DNA from: Balneolaceae bacterium | Lineage (GTDB): Bacteria; Bacteroidota; Rhodothermia; Balneolales; Balneolaceae | DNA: 53,145 nucleotides | NCBI GenBank assembly: GCA_020832415.1 | Contig: JAFIES010000124.1 | Location: 1-53,145, forward strand | Direction: 5' to 3' | Shown here: one piece after another, positions 18,743-27,593 of the stretch | Numbering within the stretch: position 1 is the first letter of the stretch | How the letters are laid out: every line of letters starts with the position of its first letter | The notes under the pieces: generated by a model | Database searches by the model: none | Told to the model about the DNA's origin: nothing | The model's input: only the letters and a program-made list of their open reading frames with translations | Position numbers and translations under genes: made by a program

Positions 18743-20872
18743 ATGGAACAAAACATCCTTAAAACTTCAAAACAACTGTATGTCTGGATTCTGCTTGCAG
18801 CGTTTAGCACTTTGATGCTTTCTGCCTGTGATAATTCAGTAAGCTCCATCGAATCCGATGAAATCGAACTTTCCGGGAATAAATCTGAACTTCAAAACTC
18901 TGCTTTTCCCGGAACCGGCAGCATCGAGTTTGAACCAAATAACGTATATCTGACAGATGCCTTTCACTTGCTTGAGCCTATTGAGAAAGCCGGCAATCCC
19001 ACCGGTGAGGCAGATCAATCTCTGCTCGATCTGTTAACCGTTACTATTTGTGCAGGTGCAGATGAGCACTGCAATCTCCTTGATAAGATAAATTCCGGGT
19101 CGAAAGGCCAACAAAGACTTCGTTTAAGTGATGATGGTACATATATGGCTGTTTGGCATTCTTCTCAAAGAGGTAATATTGCACCGGTTTCTTTCAGAAT
19201 AGTAGTGGATATCTCAGGTTTGATTATTGCTGATCATCTGGTTGAACCAAGTAACAGAGGGCAGATGAACCGTGCATGGCCCATCCGCTTTATGATTGAG
19301 AATGATGCTGTCATCAGAGTGCGTTCTCTCACATCTCAGGGATATTCTGCACCGGAAATTGCCGAGGTTTTACTGGGTGAATTCAATCTCAAACCTGAAG
19401 AAGCAGCCGGTTTACTGGCAACCGATCTTTCTCCCTTCAATGCAAACCAGATTGCTGAAGCATTAAAGGATGTGTACAAGCAGACCGCAAACGAAACCGC
19501 CAAAATATTGCGGGATGTAAAGTTTACCGTATACCAGGTAACCGAAGCGCTCGATACTATTTATGAAATAGCAGAAGGCTCGATTGCCGTTGCGTTAGAT
19601 TTTGCCGGATTTGCACTGGATGAAATTACCTCTGCTCTTGACGAGGTTCTTGAACTGATTGAAGATGAAATCGCAGCTGCATTAAAGGTTGCCAAGTTCA
19701 CGATTGATCAGATCACCAAGACTCTGAACAAAGTTCTGAACGCATCCGAGAAAGTCATCGCAAAGGCCCTGAAATTTGCAGAGTTCGGTATTGACGAGAT
19801 TACAAAATCACTGAATGAAGTTCTGGATGCTGCCGAAGATGTTATCGCTACTGCACTTAAATTCGCAGAATTTGGCATTGATCAGATCACCAAATCATTG
19901 AAAGATGTACTGAACCTGGACGAGGACGACATTGCACTCGCCCTGGCAATCGCTGAATTTGCAGCTGGTGAAATTGGTAAAAGCCTTCAAACTGTTTTTG
20001 GTGCAAGTGCGGATACCATTGCAAAAGCTCTTAAATTTGCAAAATTCGGTATCAATGAAATTACAGACACGCTTGGCAATGTTCTCAATTTTGCTGAAGG
20101 AGTAGTTGCAAAAGCCCTGAAATTCGCTGAATTTTCGCCTGAAGATGTTATCCGTGCACTGGACACTATGCTCGATATTACCGAACAGGCTATCGCCAAT
20201 GCATTAAAGTTTGCCGGATTTGCACCCGCTCAAATCGTGCGTGGATTTACCCTGATTCTCAACTATACAGATATAGCGGTCGCTGCAGTTCTGAAAGGTG
20301 CCGGTTTTACGGCTGATCAGGTTGCAAAAGGGTTGAAAGATGGTTTGGATAACATTTCCGACACTGAAATTGCCGAAGCCATGCGAGATGCCGGTTTCCC
20401 AATTGATGATATTATTGATGGATTGAAAATTGGGATTGGGATTGGCAACGACTTAGTTGCGCAAGCTCTCAGAGGTGCGGGATTTACAGCAAGTGCAATA
20501 ACCGGTGCTTATAAAAATTTCCTACGCCTTTCTGAGCAGGAAATAGCAAACTATCTAAATTTTGCAGGTTTCGCTGCCTCAACCGTAGCAAACGCATTTC
20601 GAACAGTACTGCATCTTGATGGGAATGATGTGGCCCATATATTAAACCAAGCGGGATATACGGCTACTCAAATTGCCGATGCCATGAATGACGCTTTCAA
20701 CTGGACCGCAAGCCAGATTACCGATTTTCTCGGCGGTGCACTAAATCTGGGTAAAGATACCATTGAAAGTATATTAGGTGCTGTTGGCTTCTCATCCAGT
20801 GATATTGCCAGTGCTATTGGCAGTTTCTTTGATGACGTAGGTGATTTCTTATGTAACGTTTTCTGTTTTTAA
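18743..20872 (+). CDS. Lipoprotein built of thirteen 29-residue helical repeats
   Basis: I do not recognise the family. The N-terminus (KQLYVWILLAAFSTLMLSAC) is a lipoprotein signal. Residues 50-210 form a globular part with C..ADEHC. From residue 261 to 638 there are 13 consecutive units, twelve of 29 aa and one of 30 aa, with the consensus F(A/G/T)xxxIxxxLxxVLxxxxxxIAxALKxAx (for example FGIDEITKSLNEVLD followed by AAEDVIATALKFAE). Less regular units flank them. Each unit should form two amphipathic helices, giving an alpha-solenoid. The protein ends GDFLCNVFCF with two Cys. A strong terminator follows. I infer a surface-exposed or periplasmic binding scaffold; the ligand is unknown. Confidence 0.85.
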   Translation: MEQNILKTSKQLYVWILLAAFSTLMLSACDNSVSSIESDEIELSGNKSELQNSAFPGTGSIEFEPNNVYLTDAFHLLEPIEKAGNPTGEADQSLLDLLTVTICAGADEHCNLLDKINSGSKGQQRLRLSDDGTYMAVWHSSQRGNIAPVSFRIVVDISGLIIADHLVEPSNRGQMNRAWPIRFMIENDAVIRVRSLTSQGYSAPEIAEVLLGEFNLKPEEAAGLLATDLSPFNANQIAEALKDVYKQTANETAKILRDVKFTVYQVTEALDTIYEIAEGSIAVALDFAGFALDEITSALDEVLELIEDEIAAALKVAKFTIDQITKTLNKVLNASEKVIAKALKFAEFGIDEITKSLNEVLDAAEDVIATALKFAEFGIDQITKSLKDVLNLDEDDIALALAIAEFAAGEIGKSLQTVFGASADTIAKALKFAKFGINEITDTLGNVLNFAEGVVAKALKFAEFSPEDVIRALDTMLDITEQAIANALKFAGFAPAQIVRGFTLILNYTDIAVAAVLKGAGFTADQVAKGLKDGLDNISDTEIAEAMRDAGFPIDDIIDGLKIGIGIGNDLVAQALRGAGFTASAITGAYKNFLRLSEQEIANYLNFAGFAASTVANAFRTVLHLDGNDVAHILNQAGYTATQIADAMNDAFNWTASQITDFLGGALNLGKDTIESILGAVGFSSSDIASAIGSFFDDVGDFLCNVFCF
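19523..20656 (+). repeat. Thirteen in-frame 87-bp repeats coding 29-aa helical units
   Basis: The repeat array covers exactly 378 codons (12 x 29 + 30). Units 3-7 are the most alike (FTIDQITKTL, FGIDEITKSL, FGIDQITKSL, FAAGEIGKSL, FGINEITDTL). Those towards the end have diverged, which suggests recent expansion in the middle of the array. Confidence 0.85.
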
Positions 20873-20894
20873 AACCGGTAAACTACTGAAAGAG

Positions 20895-20927
20895 AAAGCC
20901 ATCAGAAGTAATTCTGATGGCTTTTTT
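20895..20927. terminator. Bidirectional rho-independent terminator
   Basis: AAAGCCATCAGAA and TTCTGATGGCTTT form a 13-bp perfect stem around a GTAA loop, with T-runs on both strands. It lies between the convergent repeat-lipoprotein gene and asnS and can stop transcription from both sides. Confidence 0.9.
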
Positions 20928-20938
20928 ATATCAATTAA

Positions 20939-22432
20939 TTACGGACGCAACCTGCCCAGCATTCTTGGGAACGGAATGGTCTCTCTAACGTGACTCAGTC
21001 CACATATCCAGGCAACGGTTCGTTCCAGGCCAAGCCCGTAACCCGAGTGGGGCACCGAACCGTAACGGCGCAGATCGAGGTACCATTCAAACACCTCTTT
21101 ATCCAGGCCTTCTTCGGCTATCCGTTCTTCGAGGGTTGTTAGGTCGTCCTCACGCTGGCTGCCTCCCACAATTTCGCCGTAACCTTCCGGAGCCAGGATG
21201 TCCATGCCCAGTGCCAGTTTATCCGTTTCATCGCGTTTCATATAAAACGCTTTAATTTCTGCCGGCCAGTGGGTTACAATCAGGGGAACATCAAATTGCA
21301 TCATCAAAACCGTTTCGTCACTGCCACCAAAATCGTTGCCCCACTCAAAATTTCTTGCTGACTCTTTCCAACCCGGAATATTCCTGAGGTCTTCTTCAAT
21401 CTGGTCCACACGCGCACCAATCTCTTTGATTCGCTGATCGATCTGCGCCTTTCTCCATTTCTTGGCAGAACCGTGTTCCTTTTTAATCTCTTCCCGTTCC
21501 TTTTTGATGTCGGCCAGTTCTTTTTCACGAGATGCGGCCATCTCATCCAGTAATGCAGCAGTCTCGTCACTTTTCAACTTATCAACCGCTTCGGTATAGG
21601 TCATCCGTTCAAACCGTTTTTCGGCAAGATTTTCTAATGCTGTTGTATCTCGTTCAAGAATGTCGAGCTCTGCCTTGTTCTTTTCCAGCACGGTTTTTAC
21701 GATCGCCTTGATCATATCCTCGGCCAGGTCCATGTTCATCTCCAGATCATAGTAAGCCATTTCCGGCTCAATCATCCAGAATTCGGTTAAGTGGCGACGT
21801 GTTTTCGATTTCTCTGCACGAAAGGTAGGCCCGAATGTGTAGATCAAACCGTGTGCCATCGCCAGTGCTTCACCGTAGAGCTGACCGGTTTGCGCCAGAT
21901 AGGCTTTTTCATCGAAATAATCCGTTTCGAAAAGTGTGGTACTTCCTTCGGCGGCGTTTCCGGTAAAAATCGGAGAGTCCATCTGCACAAAACCTCTGCC
22001 CTGAAAAAAGGTGTGGATCGCAAAAATAATCTCATTTCGCACACGCATGGCGGCCCATTGACGCCGGCTTCGAAGCCACAAATGCCGGTTCTCCATCAAA
22101 AATTCCACACCGTGCTCTTTTGGTGTGATAGGATAGTTTTCCGCAATCTGAACCACCTTCAAATCGGTTGCATGCAGTTCATATCCGCCGATGCTTCGGT
22201 CATCTTTTATCACCTTGCCGGAAATTTCCAGTGAACTTTCCTGTTTTAATGAGCCGGCTGCTTCGAATACCTTTTCGCTCACATCATCGGCAGAGACAAT
22301 ACACTGGCAGAGGCCGCTGCCATCTCTCACTTCAATAAAATGGATGGATTTGCTGTTTCGGATATTGTAGACCCAGCCTTTAAGGGTTACAATTTGGTCT
22401 TGATGATCGGATAGCTGTTTAATTGTTACCAT
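20939..22432 (-). CDS. asnS: Asparaginyl-tRNA synthetase with coiled-coil insertion
   Basis: This class IIb aminoacyl-tRNA synthetase charges tRNA(Asn) with asparagine in the cytoplasm. Residues 1-100 are the OB-fold anticodon-binding domain. The catalytic domain shows PIFTGNAAEGSTTLFETDYF, motif 2 (GPTFRAEKSKTRRHLTEFW, residues 202-220), and motif 3 near the C-terminus (SGYGLGLERTVAWICG). The protein is 497 aa, longer than the usual 430-465. The surplus is a charged helical stretch at about 288-355 (REKELADIKKEREEIKKEHG onwards) inserted between the YTEAV segment and the FEWGNDFGG segment. The gene is transcribed alone and ends at the shared terminator. The identification is secure because the AsnRS-type N-terminus and motifs are intact. 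Confidence 0.95.
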   Translation of the reverse strand: MVTIKQLSDHQDQIVTLKGWVYNIRNSKSIHFIEVRDGSGLCQCIVSADDVSEKVFEAAGSLKQESSLEISGKVIKDDRSIGGYELHATDLKVVQIAENYPITPKEHGVEFLMENRHLWLRSRRQWAAMRVRNEIIFAIHTFFQGRGFVQMDSPIFTGNAAEGSTTLFETDYFDEKAYLAQTGQLYGEALAMAHGLIYTFGPTFRAEKSKTRRHLTEFWMIEPEMAYYDLEMNMDLAEDMIKAIVKTVLEKNKAELDILERDTTALENLAEKRFERMTYTEAVDKLKSDETAALLDEMAASREKELADIKKEREEIKKEHGSAKKWRKAQIDQRIKEIGARVDQIEEDLRNIPGWKESARNFEWGNDFGGSDETVLMMQFDVPLIVTHWPAEIKAFYMKRDETDKLALGMDILAPEGYGEIVGGSQREDDLTTLEERIAEEGLDKEVFEWYLDLRRYGSVPHSGYGLGLERTVAWICGLSHVRETIPFPRMLGRLRP

Positions 22433-22706
22433 ATGTCATTTTTCAAAAAATTTTGACCGGTTTTGATTATCATCACAAAAATACGAGATCAACCCGATAA
22501 ATACAGGAGTTATTGTTGACACTGCTACAATTCATCAATGTCTTTGTATATTCTTTTGAAACTTCAGGAAATGATCATACTCGGGCCACTACTGGATTAA
22601 GCTGGATCTCAACTCTCCATTGCTGCGCTTTATAAATCGATCAAATTCGGTTGCAGGGCATATATAATAAGGGGCTTATGAAGCATCCGATGTGAAGTAC
22701 AACTTT

Positions 22707-23021
22707 CTAAGCGCTCTGCTTTTTATAGGTGTGTATCGTCTGCACTGAAATATTCATCTTTTCTGCTATTTCTCTCATTCGTTTTCCATTTATGTTTTTA
22801 AAAAAACCTGCCATTCCTGTTCAGACAAAGTATGATCCCCCCTTTTTTTGACGAGTTAAAGTTCGCACAAGTTGTGAACCTACATAGAAGCTTAAATATC
22901 TTTGATTTTTTGTTGAAAGTATGAGAATGGCCTTTAACACATCAGTGTATAAATTCTCATGATCTTTTGTCAGGTAACCCACAGCTCGGGCACGGAACAT
23001 TCTAACAGCATAGCAGGCTTC
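22707..23021 (-). pseudogene. Remnant of a NarL/LuxR-type response regulator
   Basis: Reading the - strand across two frames gives the second half of a response regulator. The end of the receiver domain is visible (EACYAVRMFRARAVGYLTKD, with the invariant Lys), then a linker (YLSFYVGSQLVRTL), then a GerE helix-turn-helix (TLSEQEWQVFLK, break, INGKRMREIAEKMNISVQTI, ending HTYKKQSA and TAG at 22707). At least two frameshifts are needed: one near the GGGGGG run at about 22842-22850, and one about a codon after FLK at about 22796. The phosphoacceptor half of the receiver is missing. Its upstream neighbour is a histidine-kinase remnant, so this is a decayed two-component system. Confidence 0.75.
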
Positions 23022-23159
23022 TTAAATCGTGAGCAATGATACTTACAAATCTTGTATTTGCTTTATTACTTTTTTGAGCTGAATGTTTTGACTGGCAATT
23101 GTCTTGTTCATTTTCACAAGACGCCTCATATTTTTTCTGACTGCCGCCATTTTCTCCAT
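23000..23159 (-). pseudogene. Remnant of a sensor histidine kinase (H-box)
   Basis: The - strand reads MNKTIASQNIQLKK and then, in a shifted frame, NKANTRFVSIIAHDLRSLL. This matches the coiled coil and phosphoacceptor H-box of histidine kinases (typically QN.EL..LN..KDKFFSIIAHDLRSP). The kinase breaks off immediately after the H-box and runs into the receiver fragment of the response regulator. A deletion therefore removed the ATPase domain and the first half of the receiver. Upstream of 23159 I find no recognisable sensor sequence. Confidence 0.7.
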
Positions 23160-23415
23160 AACAAAATGAGATTTACAGTGGCCATTACGGAGATTACAAC
23201 TGCAAAAATCGGGTATTAATCCCGGATCCATGAAGGAATGGGCAGGCCAAATAAATTCTGGAAACAGCAACCTTCCAGCTATCCGTACCCTACAGCTGAG
23301 AAGGTCACTTCCTTAGCTGTGTATAGCTAGTTAGAGCGAAAAGTGTAAACCTACTTCAGGAATAACAGTAAATAAATATAAAACTGTCAACCTAAATCAG
23401 GAACAGCCCCTTATA

Positions 23416-23676
23416 GTCAATCCTTTCTGGTCGGGCTTCGAAACCAGAGTGCTTACCACCAATGCGGCGAACCTGGAGGATGTCTGTTATGTGTATGACC
23501 ACAACTGCGACGTTTGAGTCTCCGATGCCGGAGGTTTAGAGGGCCTGGTGGATATAGTCATAGCTACCGGTAAGGGCTTTTTTGTAGAAGTAAATGGCAG
23601 TGATCCTCCACTTAAAAGTTCGCAGGTATCTGCTAATAAAATGTTCAGAATGATCATAATCACTGAATTCTCATGA
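23416..23676 (+). pseudogene. Fragment of a T9SS cargo gene (pre-sorting-domain module)
   Basis: The frame encodes VNPFWSGFETRVLTT, then NAANLEDVCYVYDHNCDV, a TGA at 23515-23517, then VSDAGGLEGLVDIVIATGKGFFVEVNGSDP. This parallels the intact subtilase at 31479 (GNPFNSAISF...INSVVYVYDHACDSG...FQGFFVIAAGNNP). The piece lacks both the beginning of the module and any sorting domain, so it is a dead relic. It lies shortly upstream of an intact cargo gene carrying the same module type. Confidence 0.65.
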
Positions 23677-23848
23677 TGCTTAACTATTGTGCAGCAATAA
23701 GTTTCAAGAATTGTTTTTTTTATTTTTATTAAATTTTATTAATCTTTACGGGCAATAAACATTAGTGAAAACTAATGAATATTCAGCTTGTATTTATTTA
23801 CATCCACAAATTAACTCCTTTCGACTCTCAATTAGATTAAAATCGCCT

Positions 23849-26098
23849 ATGTCTCCTCACAGAAATAAGTTGATTAAATCAATACTCTACTGCATTGCTT
23901 TAATTGGAGGCTTCTTGTTAATACCCCAAATAACATCAGGACAAGAACTAACACCATTTGAATGCGGCCCAGAAGGCATCCTCACCCAATCGGATCCACT
24001 TCCTGATCCAAGTGACATGTTTTTTGTGAATATGACGAGCGGGGATGTAACACAAATAGCAACACTTTCCACTCATGTAAATGCCATTGGATACAATATA
24101 GTGGACGATTTTGTTTACGGAGTTGACCGGCAGAATGGAGGTATTATACGGTTCGGCTCCAATGGCAATCTGGAAACAGTGGCCGGGGCTGCTGTCATTA
24201 ATGATCGTACTCCCGTAACCGGTGATGTGGATGATAATGGTCATCTTTGGCTATATGCGGGTGGTGCTAATGAATGGATCCAGGTAGACCTGAATGCCGA
24301 TGATAACAATGCAGACCCGGTACAGGTTGGTTCCGGTACACCCGGCGGCCTCAATCTGAATAATTACAGCCAAATTGTGGATTGGGCATACATTCCCGAA
24401 ACAGATTATCTCTACTCGGTAACAGCTACAGCTGATAACTCAACAGCCCATTTACTCCGATTTAACCGCACAAGCAAAGAATTTGAATTTGTAGCTGATC
24501 TGGGCCACCTCGGAGAGTCTAACACATTCGGGGCCACATATACAGACTCAGATGGTTTACTCTACGCAGGCAACAATGGAACGGGTGTTATCTGGCGGGT
24601 TGATGTAGATAATGGTACCGCTTCGGAGTTTACCCAGGGCCCATCTACAAGTCAAAACGATGGTGCCCGTTGCTTCAATGCACCAATTCAGGTGGAGATA
24701 ACACTTACCGTTGGGCCATGCTGGCGCATGCTTACCTCACCGGTTGACGGACTCACCTATGCCGATATGCTTGATGGCCTTTGGACCCAGGGTATGCCTG
24801 GATCTGACTTCGAAGATGGAGAGCCTAATGTATTAATATGGCCGGATGGAGAAGCAGGAAATGACCCCACCGGATGGCAGCCGCCTTCCACCTTAAATCA
24901 GGTAATCCCAGCGGGAACGGGTTTTTTAATCAGCGCATTTAGCGATGATAATTATGACGGAACTGAAGATGGGTTTCCTAAAGTGATAACCTTGTCCGGC
25001 CCTGCCCACCCGAGAGATACCTCACCTCCGCTCAACAGCACCCCCGATGGGTGGACTTTAACAGGCAATCCATACACTCAGTCTGTAGATTTTAATGCCC
25101 TTGAAAAAAACGACCTCACAGATGTAGCCTACATTTGGGACCAGGACTCCGGAAATTGGGTAACAACCACTTCCGATGGTTTCGGAGATATTCCCGATGG
25201 AATCATAGCTCCGGGTCAGGCTTTTTTTGTACAGAATGTTACCACTCCCACCGATCCTTCAATCACCTTTAATGATGAAAGCCGCACAATGGGCGGTCAA
25301 TTCTACGGCAAACAGGCCATACAAAATCAATTGCATGATTATCTTCGGTTTGAAGTACATGGAGAAGGCCTCTTCAGTTCCCTGTGGGTTCGTTTCTCAG
25401 TAAATGGTTCTGATGAAGCAGTTTACGGGGATGCGCTAAAGCTTCAGCCTTTAACCCGGGAACACGCCATTTTTGGAACCCGGAAGTCTGATGAAACCCT
25501 GCTAGATATCGGCCATTTCCTTCTGTACAACCCTGAAATTGAAATTCCGGTTCATTTTAACGCAACCAAAAACGGGACTTATACCATCACAGCCACCGAT
25601 CTGAACCTTCCTTCCGGTCCTGATCTCTACTTCTCCGATCTTCAAACCGGTGAAAGCAAGCTTATTGATAACCGGTTTGAATACTCCTTCACAAACAGCC
25701 GGGCACAACGAGTAAGGCCCGATGAAACAGATATATTGTCATGTAATGCCTCCCCTCAAAAAACATCAACAGCTGGTGAAGACCGCTTTTTAATTACCTA
25801 TGCTCCGCCAAACTCCCCCGGTGACGATCTGCCCCAACAGGTGACCCTGAATCAAAACTATCCCAACCCATTTAATCCGGCCACGATAATAAGCTTTAAT
25901 CTGCCCGAACAGACAGATATACGGCTGGAGGTTTTTGATATGGCTGGCCGCCAGGTTGCAACACTTGCAGACGGCACCATGCAAGCCGGGGTTCACACGG
26001 TAAATTTTGATGCAAGCCATCTCTCAAGTGGTATTTACATGTATACATTACTTGCCGACGGGATATCAATTACTAAAAAACTAACCCTTATAAAGTAA
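23849..26098 (+). CDS. T9SS cargo with N-terminal propeller-like domain (DUF6923-like)
   Basis: The frame is open from 23765, but the ATG at 23849 directly precedes the signal peptide (MSPHRNKLIKSILYCIALIG...ITSGQ), so I use it. Residues about 25-290 resemble the DUF6923 / beta-propeller type (FFVNMTSGDV, VNAIGYNIVDDFVYGVDRQN, GDVDDNGHLWLYAGG). A module starting GPCWRMLTSPVDGLTYADML follows, with WTQGMPGS, then FGDIPDGIIAPGQAFFVQN. The end is a T9SS type-A sorting domain (NYPNPFNPATIISFNLPEQ to TKKLTLIK). The product should cross the outer membrane through the type IX system and be attached to the surface or released. No catalytic motif was seen. The gene stands alone, downstream of a degraded related fragment. 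Confidence 0.88.
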   Translation: MSPHRNKLIKSILYCIALIGGFLLIPQITSGQELTPFECGPEGILTQSDPLPDPSDMFFVNMTSGDVTQIATLSTHVNAIGYNIVDDFVYGVDRQNGGIIRFGSNGNLETVAGAAVINDRTPVTGDVDDNGHLWLYAGGANEWIQVDLNADDNNADPVQVGSGTPGGLNLNNYSQIVDWAYIPETDYLYSVTATADNSTAHLLRFNRTSKEFEFVADLGHLGESNTFGATYTDSDGLLYAGNNGTGVIWRVDVDNGTASEFTQGPSTSQNDGARCFNAPIQVEITLTVGPCWRMLTSPVDGLTYADMLDGLWTQGMPGSDFEDGEPNVLIWPDGEAGNDPTGWQPPSTLNQVIPAGTGFLISAFSDDNYDGTEDGFPKVITLSGPAHPRDTSPPLNSTPDGWTLTGNPYTQSVDFNALEKNDLTDVAYIWDQDSGNWVTTTSDGFGDIPDGIIAPGQAFFVQNVTTPTDPSITFNDESRTMGGQFYGKQAIQNQLHDYLRFEVHGEGLFSSLWVRFSVNGSDEAVYGDALKLQPLTREHAIFGTRKSDETLLDIGHFLLYNPEIEIPVHFNATKNGTYTITATDLNLPSGPDLYFSDLQTGESKLIDNRFEYSFTNSRAQRVRPDETDILSCNASPQKTSTAGEDRFLITYAPPNSPGDDLPQQVTLNQNYPNPFNPATIISFNLPEQTDIRLEVFDMAGRQVATLADGTMQAGVHTVNFDASHLSSGIYMYTLLADGISITKKLTLIK

Positions 26099-26106
26099 TT
26101 AAAGTG

Positions 26107-26126
26107 AGTTAGTTAGTTAGTTAGTT
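26107..26126 (+). repeat. AGTT microsatellite, five units
   Basis: Five tandem copies of AGTT lie 8 bp after the stop codon of the T9SS cargo gene. They are in non-coding DNA between convergent genes, so phase variation of a protein is not suggested. Confidence 0.8.
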
Positions 26127-26170
26127 AAGTATGATGGTAAATGTTTATATAAGAGCTTGTAGTACCCCTC

Positions 26171-27424
26171 TTATTTTGGTATCAGCAGTGTCTCAGAAAA
26201 CATCTCCGGGTCAAAAAACTTTTCAGAAAAACGAATCAAATCCTCTTTTGTAACTGCATCTATATTTTCCACAAGTTCGTCAAGGGTAATGAATCGGTTA
26301 AAATAGAGTTCGCTTTTGGCCAGCCGGGTCATCCTGTTACTGGTATTTTCCTGTGAAAGCAGCAATTTACCTTTCAACTGTGCTTTGGCCTCTCCAAGCT
26401 CTTTATCATCCACTTTTTCAGATTGAATGCGTTCAAACTCTTTGGTGATGAGTTCCCTTACATGGGTTACATATTCAATATCTGTTCCTACATATACACC
26501 AAATAGTCCACTGTCAACGTATGATTGATTGAACGGCCCTACAGAGTAGCAGTATCCATATTTTTCACGGATGTTTTGATGCAGCCGTGAGCTCATGCCA
26601 CCGCCCAAAATGGTGTTTGCGAGCAGCAACAGGTATTTATCCGGATGATTGTAGTTCAATGCCCGGCGGCCCATAATCATGTGGGTCTGCTCAATAGGTT
26701 TTCTTACTTCCTTTTTTGAAACTTCATAAGGCTTCAAAGGTTGATCCGGATTTTCCGTTTTCTTTGATTCTCTGTGGTTCAGCAGTTCACCCACAAGATC
26801 CACAACCTGGTCATGATCCACATTTCCTGCCACGGCTACTAGCAGGTTATCCGGCTGATAGCGCTCTTCCATGTAGTCAAATAAATTCTGTCTTGAAAAT
26901 GCAGATACAGTGCTTTCAAACCCAAGAATGGGTCTTCCGATCGGGTGGTCACGGAAAACCTGACTACTGAATTCATCAAATACTACATCCTCCGGGCTGT
27001 CCCGATACATCTTCATCTCTTCCAGAACCACTTTCTTCTCTTTTTGAAGCTCTTTTCGCGGAAATTCGGAATTCTTTACCATATCTGCGAGAACATCAAG
27101 AGCTGTTTCCACCTTGGTATCGAGGCAGCGGGCGTAGTAGCAGGTGTACTCGGTTGATGTAAAAGCATTGAGATAACCCCCAACCGACTCCATACTTTGG
27201 GCAATATCGAATGCAGTGCGTTTTTTGGTACCCTTAAAGAGCATATGTTCAAGAAAGTGCGTAATTCCGGCCTGTTTTTCTGATTCATTCCGGCTTCCGG
27301 TTTTCACCCAGATACCAACGGATATGCTTTTAACACTATCCACCAGCTCACTAACAACCTTCAGGCCATTTGGTAAAACCGTTTTCCTGATGTTTGCTTC
27401 TTTTTCAATAATCGTTGTACTCAT
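26171..27424 (-). CDS. M16 family zinc metallopeptidase
   Basis: This is a 417-aa insulinase-family (M16) peptidase of the short bacterial type. The inverted zinc motif HxxEH is intact (H56-F-L-E59-H60 in GITHFLEHMLFKGT), and the third ligand Glu lies in KKVVLEEMKMYRD (about residue 135-136). GGYLNAFTSTEYTCYYARC is the typical substrate-groove strand. The C-terminal half contains the family's inactive domain with GGGMSSRLHQNIREKYGYCY. No signal peptide is visible, so it is probably cytoplasmic, in the manner of YmxG/MPP-beta-like proteins that degrade peptides or act as dimers. It is transcribed on its own, with 170 bp to the adenine deaminase gene upstream. Confidence 0.93.
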   Translation of the reverse strand: MSTTIIEKEANIRKTVLPNGLKVVSELVDSVKSISVGIWVKTGSRNESEKQAGITHFLEHMLFKGTKKRTAFDIAQSMESVGGYLNAFTSTEYTCYYARCLDTKVETALDVLADMVKNSEFPRKELQKEKKVVLEEMKMYRDSPEDVVFDEFSSQVFRDHPIGRPILGFESTVSAFSRQNLFDYMEERYQPDNLLVAVAGNVDHDQVVDLVGELLNHRESKKTENPDQPLKPYEVSKKEVRKPIEQTHMIMGRRALNYNHPDKYLLLLANTILGGGMSSRLHQNIREKYGYCYSVGPFNQSYVDSGLFGVYVGTDIEYVTHVRELITKEFERIQSEKVDDKELGEAKAQLKGKLLLSQENTSNRMTRLAKSELYFNRFITLDELVENIDAVTKEDLIRFSEKFFDPEMFSETLLIPK

Positions 27425-27593
27425 AATTCCTATCTAAATTTAATCTGTGCATGGTTACGGCATCAGGGTTATACCTGATTTTACAGAATCCACACAGCTT
27501 ACTGCTTTCAATACACAATGCAATCGTTTGATGAATGAATCAGCCCGCCTAAAATACGAATCTGTGAATCAAAAAATCGGGTGAATATTTTTT

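Noticed and set aside
23043-23270. 75-aa frame on the - strand
   Set aside because: Only its last 35 residues are meaningful, and these belong to the histidine-kinase relic, which continues in another frame.
26107-26126. Phase-variable tetranucleotide repeat
   Set aside because: The AGTT run lies after a stop codon and before a convergent gene, so slippage would not change a protein.
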